DNA of 10,056 nt, from contig VBFZ01000077.1 of NCBI GenBank assembly GCA_005880805.1, positions 1 through 10,056 of the forward strand, given 5' to 3'. The notes under the pieces were generated by a model, which saw only the letters and a program-made list of their open reading frames with translations, did not search any database and was not told the origin of the DNA. The stretch comes from Chloroflexota bacterium (GTDB taxonomy: Bacteria > Chloroflexota > Limnocylindria > Limnocylindrales > CSP1-4). Made by a program: the position numbers and the translations under genes. Shown here one piece after another: positions 1 through 7,320 of this stretch; position 1 is the stretch's first letter; every line of letters begins with the position of its first letter.

Positions 1-700
1 GAGCACGGCGGCCAGCGTCACGGCACTCCGGACGCCGCCGGGCACGTCCCATTCGCTGGCCAGCCGGGGAATTGCATCCAGGGACCCGTACCGCGCGAGG
101 ACGGCCGCAGCGGACCTCGAGCCCCAACCCTGGAGGCCCGGGTAGCCATCCGACGAATCGCCGACCAGGGCCAGGAAGTCGGGAATCGACTCGGGCGAAA
201 CGCCCCATTTGGCGCGGACGCCATCGGCGTCGTACGTGAGGTCGCGCCTCCGGTCGCGCAGCACGACGGTCTGGCCGCGGACGCACTGCGCCAGGTCCTT
301 GTCCGGCGAGCAAATGAGGATCTGTTCGACCGCGGGTGAGTCCGCCCAGCGCGCGCCCGCCGCCGCGATCGCGTCGTCGGCCTCGAACTCGACCATCGGC
401 CACAGCCAGGCCCAACCTTTCGATCGCGCGCTCGGCGATCGGGAACTGGGAGAGTAGCTCCGGCGGCATCCCGATCTCGGTCTTGTAGCCGGGGAAGAGC
501 TCGTTCCGGAAGGAGCGGATCACGCGGTCCGTCGCGCAGCCGAGGTGCGTCCCGCCTTCGTCGCGGAGGATCGCGAGCAGGTTCTCGACGAGGCCCCACG
601 TCGCCGTCAGGTCGCGGCCGTCGGCGGCAAGCACCGGCGGCCGCGGGGCGAAGTGCGCCCGAAACAGCTCGTAGGTGGCGTCGATGAGGTGAATCCGCAC
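1..700 (-). pseudogene. 5'-3' exonuclease (FEN / Pol I N-terminal type), frameshifted and cut by the window edge
   Basis: This is a flap-endonuclease-like 5'-3' exonuclease, predicted to cut 5' flaps or RNA primers with two metal ions. The start is a GTG at 700, one base after the stop of the SRPBCC gene. The first frame reads HLIDATYELFRAHFA near the N-terminus, then TDRVIRSFRNELFPGYKTEI, both typical of the PIN-like nuclease core. Near 391-405 the frame breaks. From 396 leftward a second frame carries MVEFEADDAIAA, then CSPDKDLAQCV, then the H3TH signature FLALVGDSSDGYPGLQGWG, and stays open to base 1. Together the two frames give one normal protein with its acidic metal ligands, so this is a single gene with a +1 or -2 change. 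The C-terminus lies outside the window. The family is confident. Whether the lesion is biological or a sequencing/assembly error cannot be told here. Confidence 0.82.
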
Positions 701-701
701 C

Positions 702-1201
702 TCAGGCGGTCCGTCCTCCCTCGAGCAACGACTTCAGGCCTTCGAGGTCCTCCTGGAAGATCGGGCCGAGGACGAGGTGCTGCAGGACATCGCCGAGATT
801 CGGCAGGGCCGGTGGAACGAGCCGCTCCTCCCAGTCGACGCGGGTCAGGTCGTCGGCGGCACGGGTGAGCGAGAAGATTCCGTCGCCGCGCCACGGCCCG
901 AGGTGGCGATATCCGTATCGCTCGGGTGGCTGCCAGTCGGTGACCTCGACGGTATCGGGCACGGTGATGCCCAGGACTCGCACGGTCCCGCGGGCGCGCG
1001 TCCCCGGTCCGGTCGGTCCGGGCGATTCGACGCTGACGGCCTTCAGGTCGCGCATCCAGCGCACCTGTCCGGGAATGTCGACGAGCTGGTCCCAGACCTG
1101 CTCGATTCGCGCAGGTTGTCCTTCCGCTCGCCCGCCCACCAGTCGGCCACCCACGCGACGAGCGTCGCACCCAGCACCAGTCGAGCGAGCCGGATGATCA
1201 T
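702..1201 (-). CDS. Membrane-anchored SRPBCC (polyketide cyclase/START-like) protein, probably frameshifted
   Basis: SRPBCC proteins form a helix-grip fold with a hydrophobic pocket; the ligand here is unknown. The body, readable from a GTG at 1154 down to 702, has family features: EQVWDQLVDIPGQVRWMRDL, then GTRARGTVRVLGI, then WEERLVPPALPNLG and a C-terminal helix. The real start is probably ATG 1201, in another frame. It overlaps the nicotinamidase stop as ATGA and has GGGGAG six bases upstream (1208-1213). It encodes MIIRLARLVLGATLVAWVADWW, a good N-terminal membrane anchor. That frame ends at 1043 in low-quality sequence, so the two frames should join near 1101-1125. Restoring one base gives a protein still short of the first beta-strand, so more than one base may be missing. 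If the frame is not broken, the alternative is a soluble 150-residue protein from 1154 with an atypical Gly/Arg-rich N-terminus. The stop is followed one base later by the exonuclease start. Confidence 0.75.
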
Positions 1202-1839
1202 CGGCTGCTCCCCACCTGCCCGGCTCCAGCCCGCCCAGCTACCTTCTCGGCCCGGTCCTCGAGTTGCGCGCCCGCCCGCCTCAGCTCCGCCAGCGCCTTG
1301 TCGCCATCGCCCGGCTGCAATTCGACCGCCCGGATCAGGTTCGTCAGGACTGTTGTTCCGAAGCCCAGCCGGACGGCGTCCTGCGCCGTGGCATTGACGC
1401 AATAGTCGGTGGCGAGCCCGCAGACGAGGACCTCGGTCACTCCGCCGTCGCGAAGCAGGCCCTCCAGCTCCGTTGGCGCGGTCGCGGCTGTCACCGGGTC
1501 ACGCATCGTGAAGCCCGAGTATCCATCTTCGCCGTTGCTGCCCTTGCGCACGACCGGACCATCCACCGTCAGGTCCGGGTGCAGGGACGCGCCCCATGTG
1601 TCCTGCACGCAGTGCACCGGCCAGATGCCGCCGTCCTGGGCGAAGTGAGGCGTGTGCTGGGGATGCCAGTCCTGCGTATACGCCACGTGGGCGCCGGCAG
1701 CTCGCGCCGCTTCGATCTCACGGTTGATCCCCGGGACGATCTCGGCGCCGCCCTTCACGGACAGGCTGCCGCCCGGATCCGCAAAGTCGTTCTGCACGTC
1801 GACCACGATCAGCGCCGTGGAGCGGGTATAGCCGGGCAC
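1198..1839 (-). CDS. pncA: Nicotinamidase (isochorismatase-like hydrolase, PncA type)
   Basis: It hydrolyses nicotinamide to nicotinate and ammonia in cytoplasmic NAD salvage (Preiss-Handler route). The 213-residue protein has the full PncA active site. The likely catalytic triad is Asp14 (in IVVDVQNDF), Lys99 (in VVRKGSNG) and Cys147 (in CGLATDYCVNATA), with Ala143 in the oxyanion/cis-peptide turn. Probable metal ligands are Asp57, His59, His65 and His76 (QDWHPQHTPHF, then WPVHCV). The length is close to the family norm of about 190-210, with a short C-terminal tail. The start is a GTG at 1839. Six bases upstream lies a -10-like TAGCGT, so the message may be leaderless. It is the first gene of a minus-strand operon, overlapping the SRPBCC start by four bases, and is divergent from the DUF2255 gene. 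It is intact, unlike the two genes after it. Specificity for nicotinamide over other isochorismatase-family substrates is well supported by the metal motif. Confidence 0.9.
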   Translation of the reverse strand: MPGYTRSTALIVVDVQNDFADPGGSLSVKGGAEIVPGINREIEAARAAGAHVAYTQDWHPQHTPHFAQDGGIWPVHCVQDTWGASLHPDLTVDGPVVRKGSNGEDGYSGFTMRDPVTAATAPTELEGLLRDGGVTEVLVCGLATDYCVNATAQDAVRLGFGTTVLTNLIRAVELQPGDGDKALAELRRAGAQLEDRAEKVAGRAGAGQVGSSR

Positions 1840-1845
1840 TGCCCT

Positions 1846-1851
1846 ACGCTA
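1846..1851 (-). promoter_or_regulatory. -10-like element of the nicotinamidase operon
   Basis: TAGCGT on the minus strand ends six bases before the GTG start at 1839. This is the spacing expected if transcription begins at or next to the start codon. No convincing -35 is visible in the GC-rich upstream sequence. Confidence 0.4.
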
Positions 1852-1904
1852 CCAGCCCTCCTGCCGCGACGGCGAGCGGCGAGGCTATGCCCAGACCGAT
1901 CCGG

Positions 1905-1910
1905 TACGCT
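1905..1910 (+). promoter_or_regulatory. -10-like element of the DUF2255-aceE unit
   Basis: TACGCT ends six bases before ATG 1917, the same geometry as at other gene starts here. It favours ATG 1917 as the DUF2255 start over the in-frame ATG at 1887, which would lie upstream of the transcription start. No clear -35 was found. Confidence 0.4.
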
Positions 1911-1916
1911 CTCGGC

Positions 1917-2282
1917 ATGGCCCTCAGCCCACAGGATCTTGCCGCGCTCGATGCCGCCGAGGAGATCACGATCGAGACTCGCGCGAACGATGGAACCCCC
2001 CACCAAACGATCATCTGGGTCGTCGTCGCCGCCGGCGAGGGGTACGTCCGGTCGGTGAGAGGTGAACGTGGTCGCTGGTATCGCGAGGCACAAGCCGACC
2101 CGAACGTGGTCATCCGGGTCGACGGGCGGGCGATCAATGTGCGCGCGGTTCCGGTCACCGGCCAGGAATCGATCTCAACCGTCACCGCCGCCATCGAGGA
2201 GAAGTACACAGGCATTCCGGGACTCGAGCCTATGCTTCGTCCGGACGTCCTCGATGCGACCCTTCGTCTGGAGTCTGCCTGA
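1917..2282 (+). CDS. DUF2255 family protein (split-barrel-like)
   Basis: A small cytoplasmic protein of about 121 residues. It matches the DUF2255 family, which resembles the FMN/F420-binding split-barrel proteins; its reaction is not established. Diagnostic stretches are EEITIETRANDGTPHQTIIWVVV, then YVRSVRGERGRWYREA, then a run on VVIRVDGRAINVRAVPV, and the C-terminal MLRPDVLDATLRLE. The RSVRGxxGxWYR segment is the likely cofactor-contacting loop by analogy with the deazaflavin-dependent nitroreductase-like family. I chose ATG 1917 (MALSPQDL) because a -10-like TACGCT sits six bases before it; an in-frame ATG at 1887 would add ten residues. The stop at 2282 is five bases before the aceE start, so the two are almost certainly co-transcribed. 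Whether it serves pyruvate metabolism or is just a neighbour is unknown. Confidence 0.82.
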   Translation: MALSPQDLAALDAAEEITIETRANDGTPHQTIIWVVVAAGEGYVRSVRGERGRWYREAQADPNVVIRVDGRAINVRAVPVTGQESISTVTAAIEEKYTGIPGLEPMLRPDVLDATLRLESA

Positions 2283-2287
2283 CACCG

Positions 2288-4972
2288 ATGTACTTCGACG
2301 AGTTCAAGCACCAGCTGCCCGACATCGACCCCCAGGAAACGGAGGAGTGGCTCGACTCCCTCGAGCAGGTCGTCGAGGACGAGGGCGAGAACCGTGCCCG
2401 CTTCCTCATGTTCAAGCTGCTCAAGCGCGCGAGGCAGCTGCACGTCGGCCTGCCGCCGCTGACCCAGACCCGCTACATCAACACGATCAGCCCGGAGCAG
2501 GAGCCTTTCTTCCCCGGCGACGAACAGCTGGAGCTTCGCATCCGCCGCATCATCCGCTGGAACGCGGTGGCGATGGTCCTCCGGTCGAACAGCCAGTTCC
2601 CGGGCATCGGCGGCCACCTGTCCACGTACGCGTCCTCAGCGTCGCTCTATGAGGTCGGCTTCAACCATTTCTTCCGTGGGAAGGACGCCGACGGCGGTGG
2701 CGACCAGGTCTATTACCAGGGCCACGCTGCTCCGGGCATGTACGCACGTGCATTCCTCGAGGGGCGGCTGACCGAGGAGCAGCTTGACCACTTCCGGCGC
2801 GAGACCGGCGGGCCAGGGACGGGCTTGTCCTCCTACCCGCACCCGCGGCTGATGCCCGAGTTCTGGGAGTTCCCGACGGTCTCGATGGGCCTCGGACCTC
2901 TCGCTGCGATCTACCAGGCCCGCTTTAACCGCTACCTCCAGAACCGCGGCCTGAAGGACACCTCGAACCAGCGCGTGTGGGCGTTCCTGGGCGACGGCGA
3001 GATGGACGAGCCCGAAGCGCTGGCAGGGCTGTCGCTCGCCGCCAGGGAGGGCCTCGACAACCTGACCTTCGTCGTGAACTGCAACCTGCAGCGGCTCGAC
3101 GGGCCGGTGCGCGGGAACGGCAAGATCATCCAGGAGCTGGAGGGGCTGTTCCGGGGCGCGGGCTGGAACGTCATCAAGGTCATCTGGGCCCGCGAGTGGG
3201 ACGACCTGCTCGCGCGCGACACCGATGGCGTCCTCGTCGAGAAGATGAACAACGCCCTCGACGGCGAGTTCCAGAAATACTCGGTCGCCGGCGGCGCCTA
3301 CATCCGCGAGCATTTCTTCGGGCCCGAGCCGCGGCTCCGAAAGCTCGTCGAGCACCTGTCCGACGACGACCTCGCCAAGCTCCGGCGGGGCGGCCACGAC
3401 TACCGGAAGGTCTATGCGGCGTACAAGGCGGCCACCGAATACACCGGCGCGCCGACCGTGATCCTCGCCAAGACGATCAAGGGCTGGACCCTCGGCCCGG
3501 GAGTCGAGGGCCGGAACATCACCCACCAGGCGAAGAAGCTCTCCGAGGCCGAGCTCAAGGTCTTCCGCGACCGCCTCGAGCTGCCGATCCCCGACGACAA
3601 GCTGAAGGAGGCGCCGTACTACCGGCCCGCCGAGGACTCGGAGGAGGTCGAGTACCTCAAGGAGCGGCGGCGCGCCCTGGGCGGTCCGATGCCCAAGCGC
3701 GTCGTGCGGGCAGAGCCAGTGGCCGCACCGGCTCCCGAGGTGGACAAGGAGTTCGAGGCCGGCAGCGAGATCGCGGTCAGCACGACGATGGCCTTCACCC
3801 GCCTGCTGCGCAACCTGATGCGCAACAAGGAGATCGGCTCGCGGATCGTGCCGATCATCCCCGACGAGGCGCGCACCTTCGGCATGGACCCGCTGTTCAA
3901 GGAGGTCGGCATATACGCCGCGCTCGGGCAGCGTTACGAGCCGGTCGACTCCGACCTGGTGCTCAGTTACCGCGAGTCGACCGACGGCCAGGTCCTCGAG
4001 GAGGGCATCACCGAAGCCGGCTCCATGGCCTCCTTCCAGGCGGCGGGCACCGCCTACGCGACACACGGCCTGACGACGATCCCGTTCTACATCTTCTACT
4101 CGATGTTCGGCTTCCAGCGGACCGGCGACCAGATCTGGGCCTTCGGCGACGCCCGTGGCCGCGGCTTCCTGATGGGCGCGACAGCCGGCCGAACGACGCT
4201 GACCGGCGAAGGCCTGCAGCACGACGACGGCCACTCGCACGTGCTCGCGTCCACGGTCCCGAACCTGCGCGCCTACGACCCGGCCTTCGCCTACGAGCTC
4301 GCCGCGATCGTCCGCGCGGGCATCGAGCGGATGTACGTGAAGGGCGAGGACATCTTCTACTACGTCACGCTCTACAACGAGAACTACCCGATGCCGAAGA
4401 AGCCGGACGGCGTGGACGAGGCGATCGTGAAGGGCCTGTACCGGCTCCGCGAGGCGCCCGAAAACGGGCAAAAGTCGCTGCGCGTCCGCCTCGTCGGGAG
4501 CGGCTCCATCCTCCAGCAGGTGCTCGCCGCGCAGGAGCTGCTGGCCGAGAAATTCAGCGTAGGGGCCGACGTCTACAGCGCGCCCTCGTTCCAGCAGCTG
4601 CGTCGGGAGGCACTCGGTGTCGAGCGCTGGAATCGCCTGCATCCCGAGGACCCGCCGCGCCAGCCGTACGTGTCCCAGGTGCTGGGCCCGGACGGTGGAC
4701 CAATCGTCGCGGCGACCGACTGGATGCGGGCTCTTCCGGACATGGTCGCCCGCTGGCTGCCCGAGCCCTACATCTCGCTCGGAACGGACGGCTTCGGCCG
4801 GAGCGACACCCGCGAGGCCCTGCGCTCCTTCTTCCAGATCGACCCGCCCGCGATCGCCGCCTCAGCCCTGGCTGCGCTGTCGCGCACCGAGGGCCTGACT
4901 GAGCGCAAAGCCGCCAAGGCGATCAAGGAGCTGGGCATCGATCCCGAGGCGCTCGACCCGCTCACCGTCTGA
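2288..4972 (+). CDS. aceE: Pyruvate dehydrogenase E1 component, homodimeric type
   Basis: ThDP-dependent E1 decarboxylates pyruvate and acetylates the lipoyl group of E2, feeding acetyl-CoA to the TCA cycle. The protein has 894 residues against 887 in E. coli AceE, so it is full length. The ThDP/Mg motif is GDGEMDEPEA at 235-244 with NCNLQRLDGPVRGN at 264-277. The inner-loop motif KTIKGW...NITHQAKKL is present. The second half has IPDEARTFGM, whose Glu527 aligns with the catalytic glutamate that activates ThDP, then EEGITEAGS, and the QHDDGHSH active-site histidines at 644-651. The E1 C-terminal domain follows with GTDGFGRSDTREALRSFF. The start at ATG 2288 gives the expected N-terminus (HQLPDIDPQETEEWLDSL). 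GGAG at 2270-2273 is rather far for a ribosome site, so translation is probably coupled to DUF2255. No E2 (aceF) or E3 (lpd) gene is in the window. The codon pattern is uniform, with no sign of transfer. Confidence 0.98.
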   Translation: MYFDEFKHQLPDIDPQETEEWLDSLEQVVEDEGENRARFLMFKLLKRARQLHVGLPPLTQTRYINTISPEQEPFFPGDEQLELRIRRIIRWNAVAMVLRSNSQFPGIGGHLSTYASSASLYEVGFNHFFRGKDADGGGDQVYYQGHAAPGMYARAFLEGRLTEEQLDHFRRETGGPGTGLSSYPHPRLMPEFWEFPTVSMGLGPLAAIYQARFNRYLQNRGLKDTSNQRVWAFLGDGEMDEPEALAGLSLAAREGLDNLTFVVNCNLQRLDGPVRGNGKIIQELEGLFRGAGWNVIKVIWAREWDDLLARDTDGVLVEKMNNALDGEFQKYSVAGGAYIREHFFGPEPRLRKLVEHLSDDDLAKLRRGGHDYRKVYAAYKAATEYTGAPTVILAKTIKGWTLGPGVEGRNITHQAKKLSEAELKVFRDRLELPIPDDKLKEAPYYRPAEDSEEVEYLKERRRALGGPMPKRVVRAEPVAAPAPEVDKEFEAGSEIAVSTTMAFTRLLRNLMRNKEIGSRIVPIIPDEARTFGMDPLFKEVGIYAALGQRYEPVDSDLVLSYRESTDGQVLEEGITEAGSMASFQAAGTAYATHGLTTIPFYIFYSMFGFQRTGDQIWAFGDARGRGFLMGATAGRTTLTGEGLQHDDGHSHVLASTVPNLRAYDPAFAYELAAIVRAGIERMYVKGEDIFYYVTLYNENYPMPKKPDGVDEAIVKGLYRLREAPENGQKSLRVRLVGSGSILQQVLAAQELLAEKFSVGADVYSAPSFQQLRREALGVERWNRLHPEDPPRQPYVSQVLGPDGGPIVAATDWMRALPDMVARWLPEPYISLGTDGFGRSDTREALRSFFQIDPPAIAASALAALSRTEGLTERKAAKAIKELGIDPEALDPLTV

Positions 4973-5012
4973 GGCCCGCGTCGACGGCAGCCGCGCCGAA
5001 AAACCCCGGTGA

Positions 5013-5049
5013 AAGCGCGCCTGACCCGCGAATGCAAGCGCGGTTGACC
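5013..5049 (+). repeat. Imperfect direct repeat upstream of the iron permease
   Basis: Two copies of AAGCGCGNNTGACC occur at 5013-5026 and 5036-5049, differing only at the two central bases and spaced 23 bases start to start, about two helical turns. The second copy contains the -35 TTGACC of the FTR1 promoter. This is the arrangement of a tandem regulator site covering a promoter. It could also be chance in GC-rich DNA. It does not look like a Fur or IdeR/DtxR palindrome. Confidence 0.4.
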
Positions 5050-5073
5050 GTCGTCTGAAAGGGCGGATACCAT
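5044..5073 (+). promoter_or_regulatory. Promoter of the FTR1 permease gene
   Basis: A -35 TTGACC (5044-5049) and a -10 TACCAT (5068-5073) are separated by 18 bases, the best sigma-70-type promoter in the window. ATG 5080 starts six bases after the -10, so the transcript is probably leaderless. No Shine-Dalgarno sequence precedes the ATG at normal spacing. Confidence 0.55.
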
Positions 5074-5079
5074 CGCGGT

Positions 5080-5976
5080 ATGGAAGTTGGCGCGATCTCC
5101 AGCGGGCTCGTCACCGGTTTGCGCGAAGGCGTCGAAGCGGCGCTCATCGTGAGCATCGTCCTCGCCTACCTGGCGCGGACGGACAACCTCCGCTTTGCGG
5201 GCAGGATCTGGCTGGGGGTCGCCGCGGCGGTCGCCACGAGCGCGGCGCTCGGGGTCGTCCTGTTCGTGACGGTCGGCGAGTTGCCGGAGCCGTACGAGCA
5301 GATCTTCGAGGGCGCGACGCTCCTCGTGGCCGCGGGGATCGTCACCTGGATGCTGTTCTGGATGCGCCGCGCGGCGGCCAGCGTCAAGGGTGAGCTCCAC
5401 GTCGCGCTCGGTCGGGCGCTGGGGGAGGGGAGCGCGTGGGGGCTGACGGCGCTCGCGTTCAGCGCGATCCTGCGCGAGGGCATCGAGACCTCGGTGTTCC
5501 TCGTCGCCCAGGTGACCGCGGCGAGCAGCGCGACCGGTGGCGCCGGGGGTGCGCCCGGAGGCTGGGGCGTCCTCGTCGGGGCCCTCGCCGGCCTGGGGAT
5601 CGCCGCGTTCCTCGGCGTCGGCTTCTATCACGGCAGCCGCCGGATCAACCTGGCGCGCTTCTTCCGCTGGACGGGGATTGCCCTGATCGTGATCGCGGCC
5701 GGGCTCGTTGGGCGCGGGATACACGAATTCGCGGAGATCGGGCTGATCGGGCAGTGGACGCAGCGGGCGTTCGACCTGTCGGCGGTTCTACCGGATGACG
5801 TCGGGCTGGGAGCCTTCCTCCGGGCCGTCGTCGGGTACGCCGCGGCGCCCGAGATCATCACGCTCGTCGCCCAACTCGGCTATCTGCTGATCGTGCTGGT
5901 CCTCTACCTGCGACCGACGGCGCCGCGCATCGCGGCCACGCCGAGTCCAGTCTCGCCCGCGCAGCCCCGCCCGTAG
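5080..5976 (+). CDS. FTR1/EfeU-family iron permease
   Basis: An integral membrane permease of 298 residues, predicted to import iron across the cytoplasmic membrane. The two hallmark REGxE motifs are present: REGVE at 15-19 in the first helix and REGIE at 132-136 in the fourth, in the usual symmetric arrangement. These glutamates are the iron-coordinating residues of the family. Hydrophobic segments give about seven helices, roughly 5-28, 40-63, 75-95, 119-144, 158-180, 194-210 and 256-277, followed by a Pro/Ala-rich cytoplasmic or external tail. A Gly-rich loop (SSATGGAGGAPGG) follows the second motif. Neither efeO nor efeB is adjacent, so a full EfeUOB system is not encoded here. The gene stands alone, with its own promoter and a direct repeat over the -35 that could be an operator. 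It converges on the PQQ dehydrogenase gene 15 bases away. Lead and other metals are possible alternative substrates. Confidence 0.93.
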   Translation: MEVGAISSGLVTGLREGVEAALIVSIVLAYLARTDNLRFAGRIWLGVAAAVATSAALGVVLFVTVGELPEPYEQIFEGATLLVAAGIVTWMLFWMRRAAASVKGELHVALGRALGEGSAWGLTALAFSAILREGIETSVFLVAQVTAASSATGGAGGAPGGWGVLVGALAGLGIAAFLGVGFYHGSRRINLARFFRWTGIALIVIAAGLVGRGIHEFAEIGLIGQWTQRAFDLSAVLPDDVGLGAFLRAVVGYAAAPEIITLVAQLGYLLIVLVLYLRPTAPRIAATPSPVSPAQPRP

Positions 5977-5982
5977 CGGGCG
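5968..5982. terminator. Short hairpin between convergent genes, possible terminator
   Basis: A perfect 6-bp stem CGCCCG/CGGGCG has the TAG stop codon of the FTR1 gene as its three-base loop. It lies where two convergent transcripts meet. There is no T-run on either strand, so it is at best a weak or factor-assisted terminator, and it may be coincidence in GC-rich DNA. Confidence 0.22.
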
Positions 5983-5991
5983 CCCACCGGG

Positions 5992-7308
5992 CTAACGCGC
6001 CGTGACCTGGAGCAGCTCTCCACCGGCCAGGTCGGTCAGGTAGAGCTCTCCGGCCTCGTCCTCGCCGAATGAGCTGAGTTCCTTACCGCTGTCCAGCGCG
6101 ACCCGGGAGTCGGCGCCCGTTCTCGCCGAGGCCGACAGGAGACGGATCTGGCCCGAGCATTCGTCGCCGAAGACGTAGCCGCCGGTCAGCGCGGGGAACT
6201 GCGACCCGCGGTAGACGTAGCCGCCGATCACGGCGCAGTTCCCGCTCGAGTGGTCGTACTCGGTAACCGGCAGAACGTAAGGCGTCCTGTCGCACGCGTT
6301 TCCCGACGGGTAGCAGTGCGCGCCCTCCATGATGTTCCAGCCGTAGTCGGCGCCGCGCCCGAGGCCGTCCTCCTGCGTAGCGCGGTCGACCTCCTCGAAC
6401 CGGTTCTGGCCCACGTCGCCGATCCACAGGTCGCCATTTCCCCGATCGAACGAAAAGCGCCACGGATTCCGGAGGCCGTACGCCCAGATCTCGGCTCGGT
6501 CCGAACCGCCGGCGGTGAACGGGTTGTCGTCCGGGACGCCATACGGGAGGCCGGAGGAGGGGTGGTCGACGTCGATGCGCAGGATCTTGCCGAGCAGCGT
6601 GTCGAGCCGCTGTCCGTTGCCCATCGGGTCGCCGCCGGAGCCGCCGTCGCCCATCCCGATGTACAGGAACCCGTCGGGGCCGAAGAGCGTGCCGCCGCCG
6701 TTGTGGTTGGGGAACGGCTGGTCGATGTGGAGCAGAACCTTCTCGCTAGCCGGATCGGCGCGGTTCGGATCGCCGCTCGCACCGCCGCGGTACTCGGCGA
6801 TGACCGTGTCGCCCTTGAGGTCGGTGTAGTCGACGTAGAACCGGGACTCGCCGGATTTGCCGTAGCCGGGATGGAAAGCGAGGCCCAGCAGTCCACGCTC
6901 TCCGCCGTCGCTGACGCGATCGCGGATGTCGAGGAACGGCTGGCTGGCGAGTTTCCCGTTCTGGACGATCCGGATCCGGCCGGCCTGCTCGATGACGAAG
7001 AGTCGTCCGCTGCCGTCACCGGCGTTGCCGACGAAGACCGGCGAATCGAGCCCCGTCGCAACCGACTGGAGGGCGATCCGCACGGACGACAGGTTCCCGG
7101 AAGGGCCGGCGGAACTCCCCGATGGGTTCGAGCCGCTCGCGGACGGACGGGCCGACGTCGTCGCCGACGGCGAGGCCGAGCGCGGTGCGGCCGTTCGAGG
7201 TGACGACGGGGCCCGCGGCGTCGGTTCGATCCGGCTGACGAGCAGGACAGCGAGCACGACGCTCGCGGCAGCAACCAGCGTCGCGAGGACGCGCACCCGG
7301 GGGTTCAC
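5992..7308 (-). CDS. PQQ-dependent sugar dehydrogenase (Asd/GSDH-like beta-propeller), membrane-anchored or secreted
   Basis: A 438-residue exported quinoprotein predicted to oxidise sugars or aldoses outside the membrane using PQQ and calcium. Residues 7-25 are a hydrophobic signal or anchor with no lipobox cysteine. Residues 28-72 are a Ser/Pro/Thr/Arg-rich linker. From about 75 the six-bladed propeller begins with VATGLDSPVFVGNAGDGSGRL. Family motifs are RGLLGLAFHPGY (138-149), FPNHNGGGTLFGPDG, where His202 matches the catalytic base, GMGDGGSGGDP, AYGLRNPWRFSFD, WIGDVGQN, YGWNIMEG and YVFGDECSG. Four cysteines in the C-terminal third (HCYPSGNACD, GNCAV, DECSG) suggest two disulfides, consistent with export. 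The start is GTG 7308; an upstream TAGCAT six bases away supports it. The gene is convergent with FTR1. The exact substrate cannot be read from sequence, and no electron acceptor or pqq biosynthesis gene is present. Confidence 0.93.
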   Translation of the reverse strand: MNPRVRVLATLVAAASVVLAVLLVSRIEPTPRAPSSPRTAAPRSASPSATTSARPSASGSNPSGSSAGPSGNLSSVRIALQSVATGLDSPVFVGNAGDGSGRLFVIEQAGRIRIVQNGKLASQPFLDIRDRVSDGGERGLLGLAFHPGYGKSGESRFYVDYTDLKGDTVIAEYRGGASGDPNRADPASEKVLLHIDQPFPNHNGGGTLFGPDGFLYIGMGDGGSGGDPMGNGQRLDTLLGKILRIDVDHPSSGLPYGVPDDNPFTAGGSDRAEIWAYGLRNPWRFSFDRGNGDLWIGDVGQNRFEEVDRATQEDGLGRGADYGWNIMEGAHCYPSGNACDRTPYVLPVTEYDHSSGNCAVIGGYVYRGSQFPALTGGYVFGDECSGQIRLLSASARTGADSRVALDSGKELSSFGEDEAGELYLTDLAGGELLQVTAR

Positions 7309-7314
7309 CGGCCG

Positions 7315-7320
7315 ATGCTA
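7315..7320 (-). promoter_or_regulatory. -10-like element of the PQQ dehydrogenase gene
   Basis: TAGCAT on the minus strand, six bases before GTG 7308. It shares its TA (7319-7320) with the plus-strand element TACCCT, so the two divergent promoters overlap. No -35 is evident. Confidence 0.42.

Noticed and set aside
18..599. 193-residue minus-strand frame over the exonuclease
   Set aside because: It is a third, Arg/Pro-rich frame. The nuclease motifs lie in the other two minus-strand frames.
2636..4642. 668-residue open frame antisense to aceE, and a 641-residue plus-strand frame at 2977-4902
   Set aside because: aceE is certain from its motifs. Long overlapping frames are expected in GC-rich coding DNA with G/C third positions. 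Their products are Arg/Ala/Gly/Val-rich with no recognisable motif.
4973..5043. Possible rho-independent terminator after aceE
   Set aside because: Only a 5-bp CCGCG/CGCGG stem with an 8-base loop and no T-run; too weak to annotate.
6250..7203. 317-residue plus-strand frame over the PQQ dehydrogenase, and similar shadows at 4768-5724 and 8642-9616
   Set aside because: They are antisense to genes with clear family motifs, lack start signals and have low-complexity composition.
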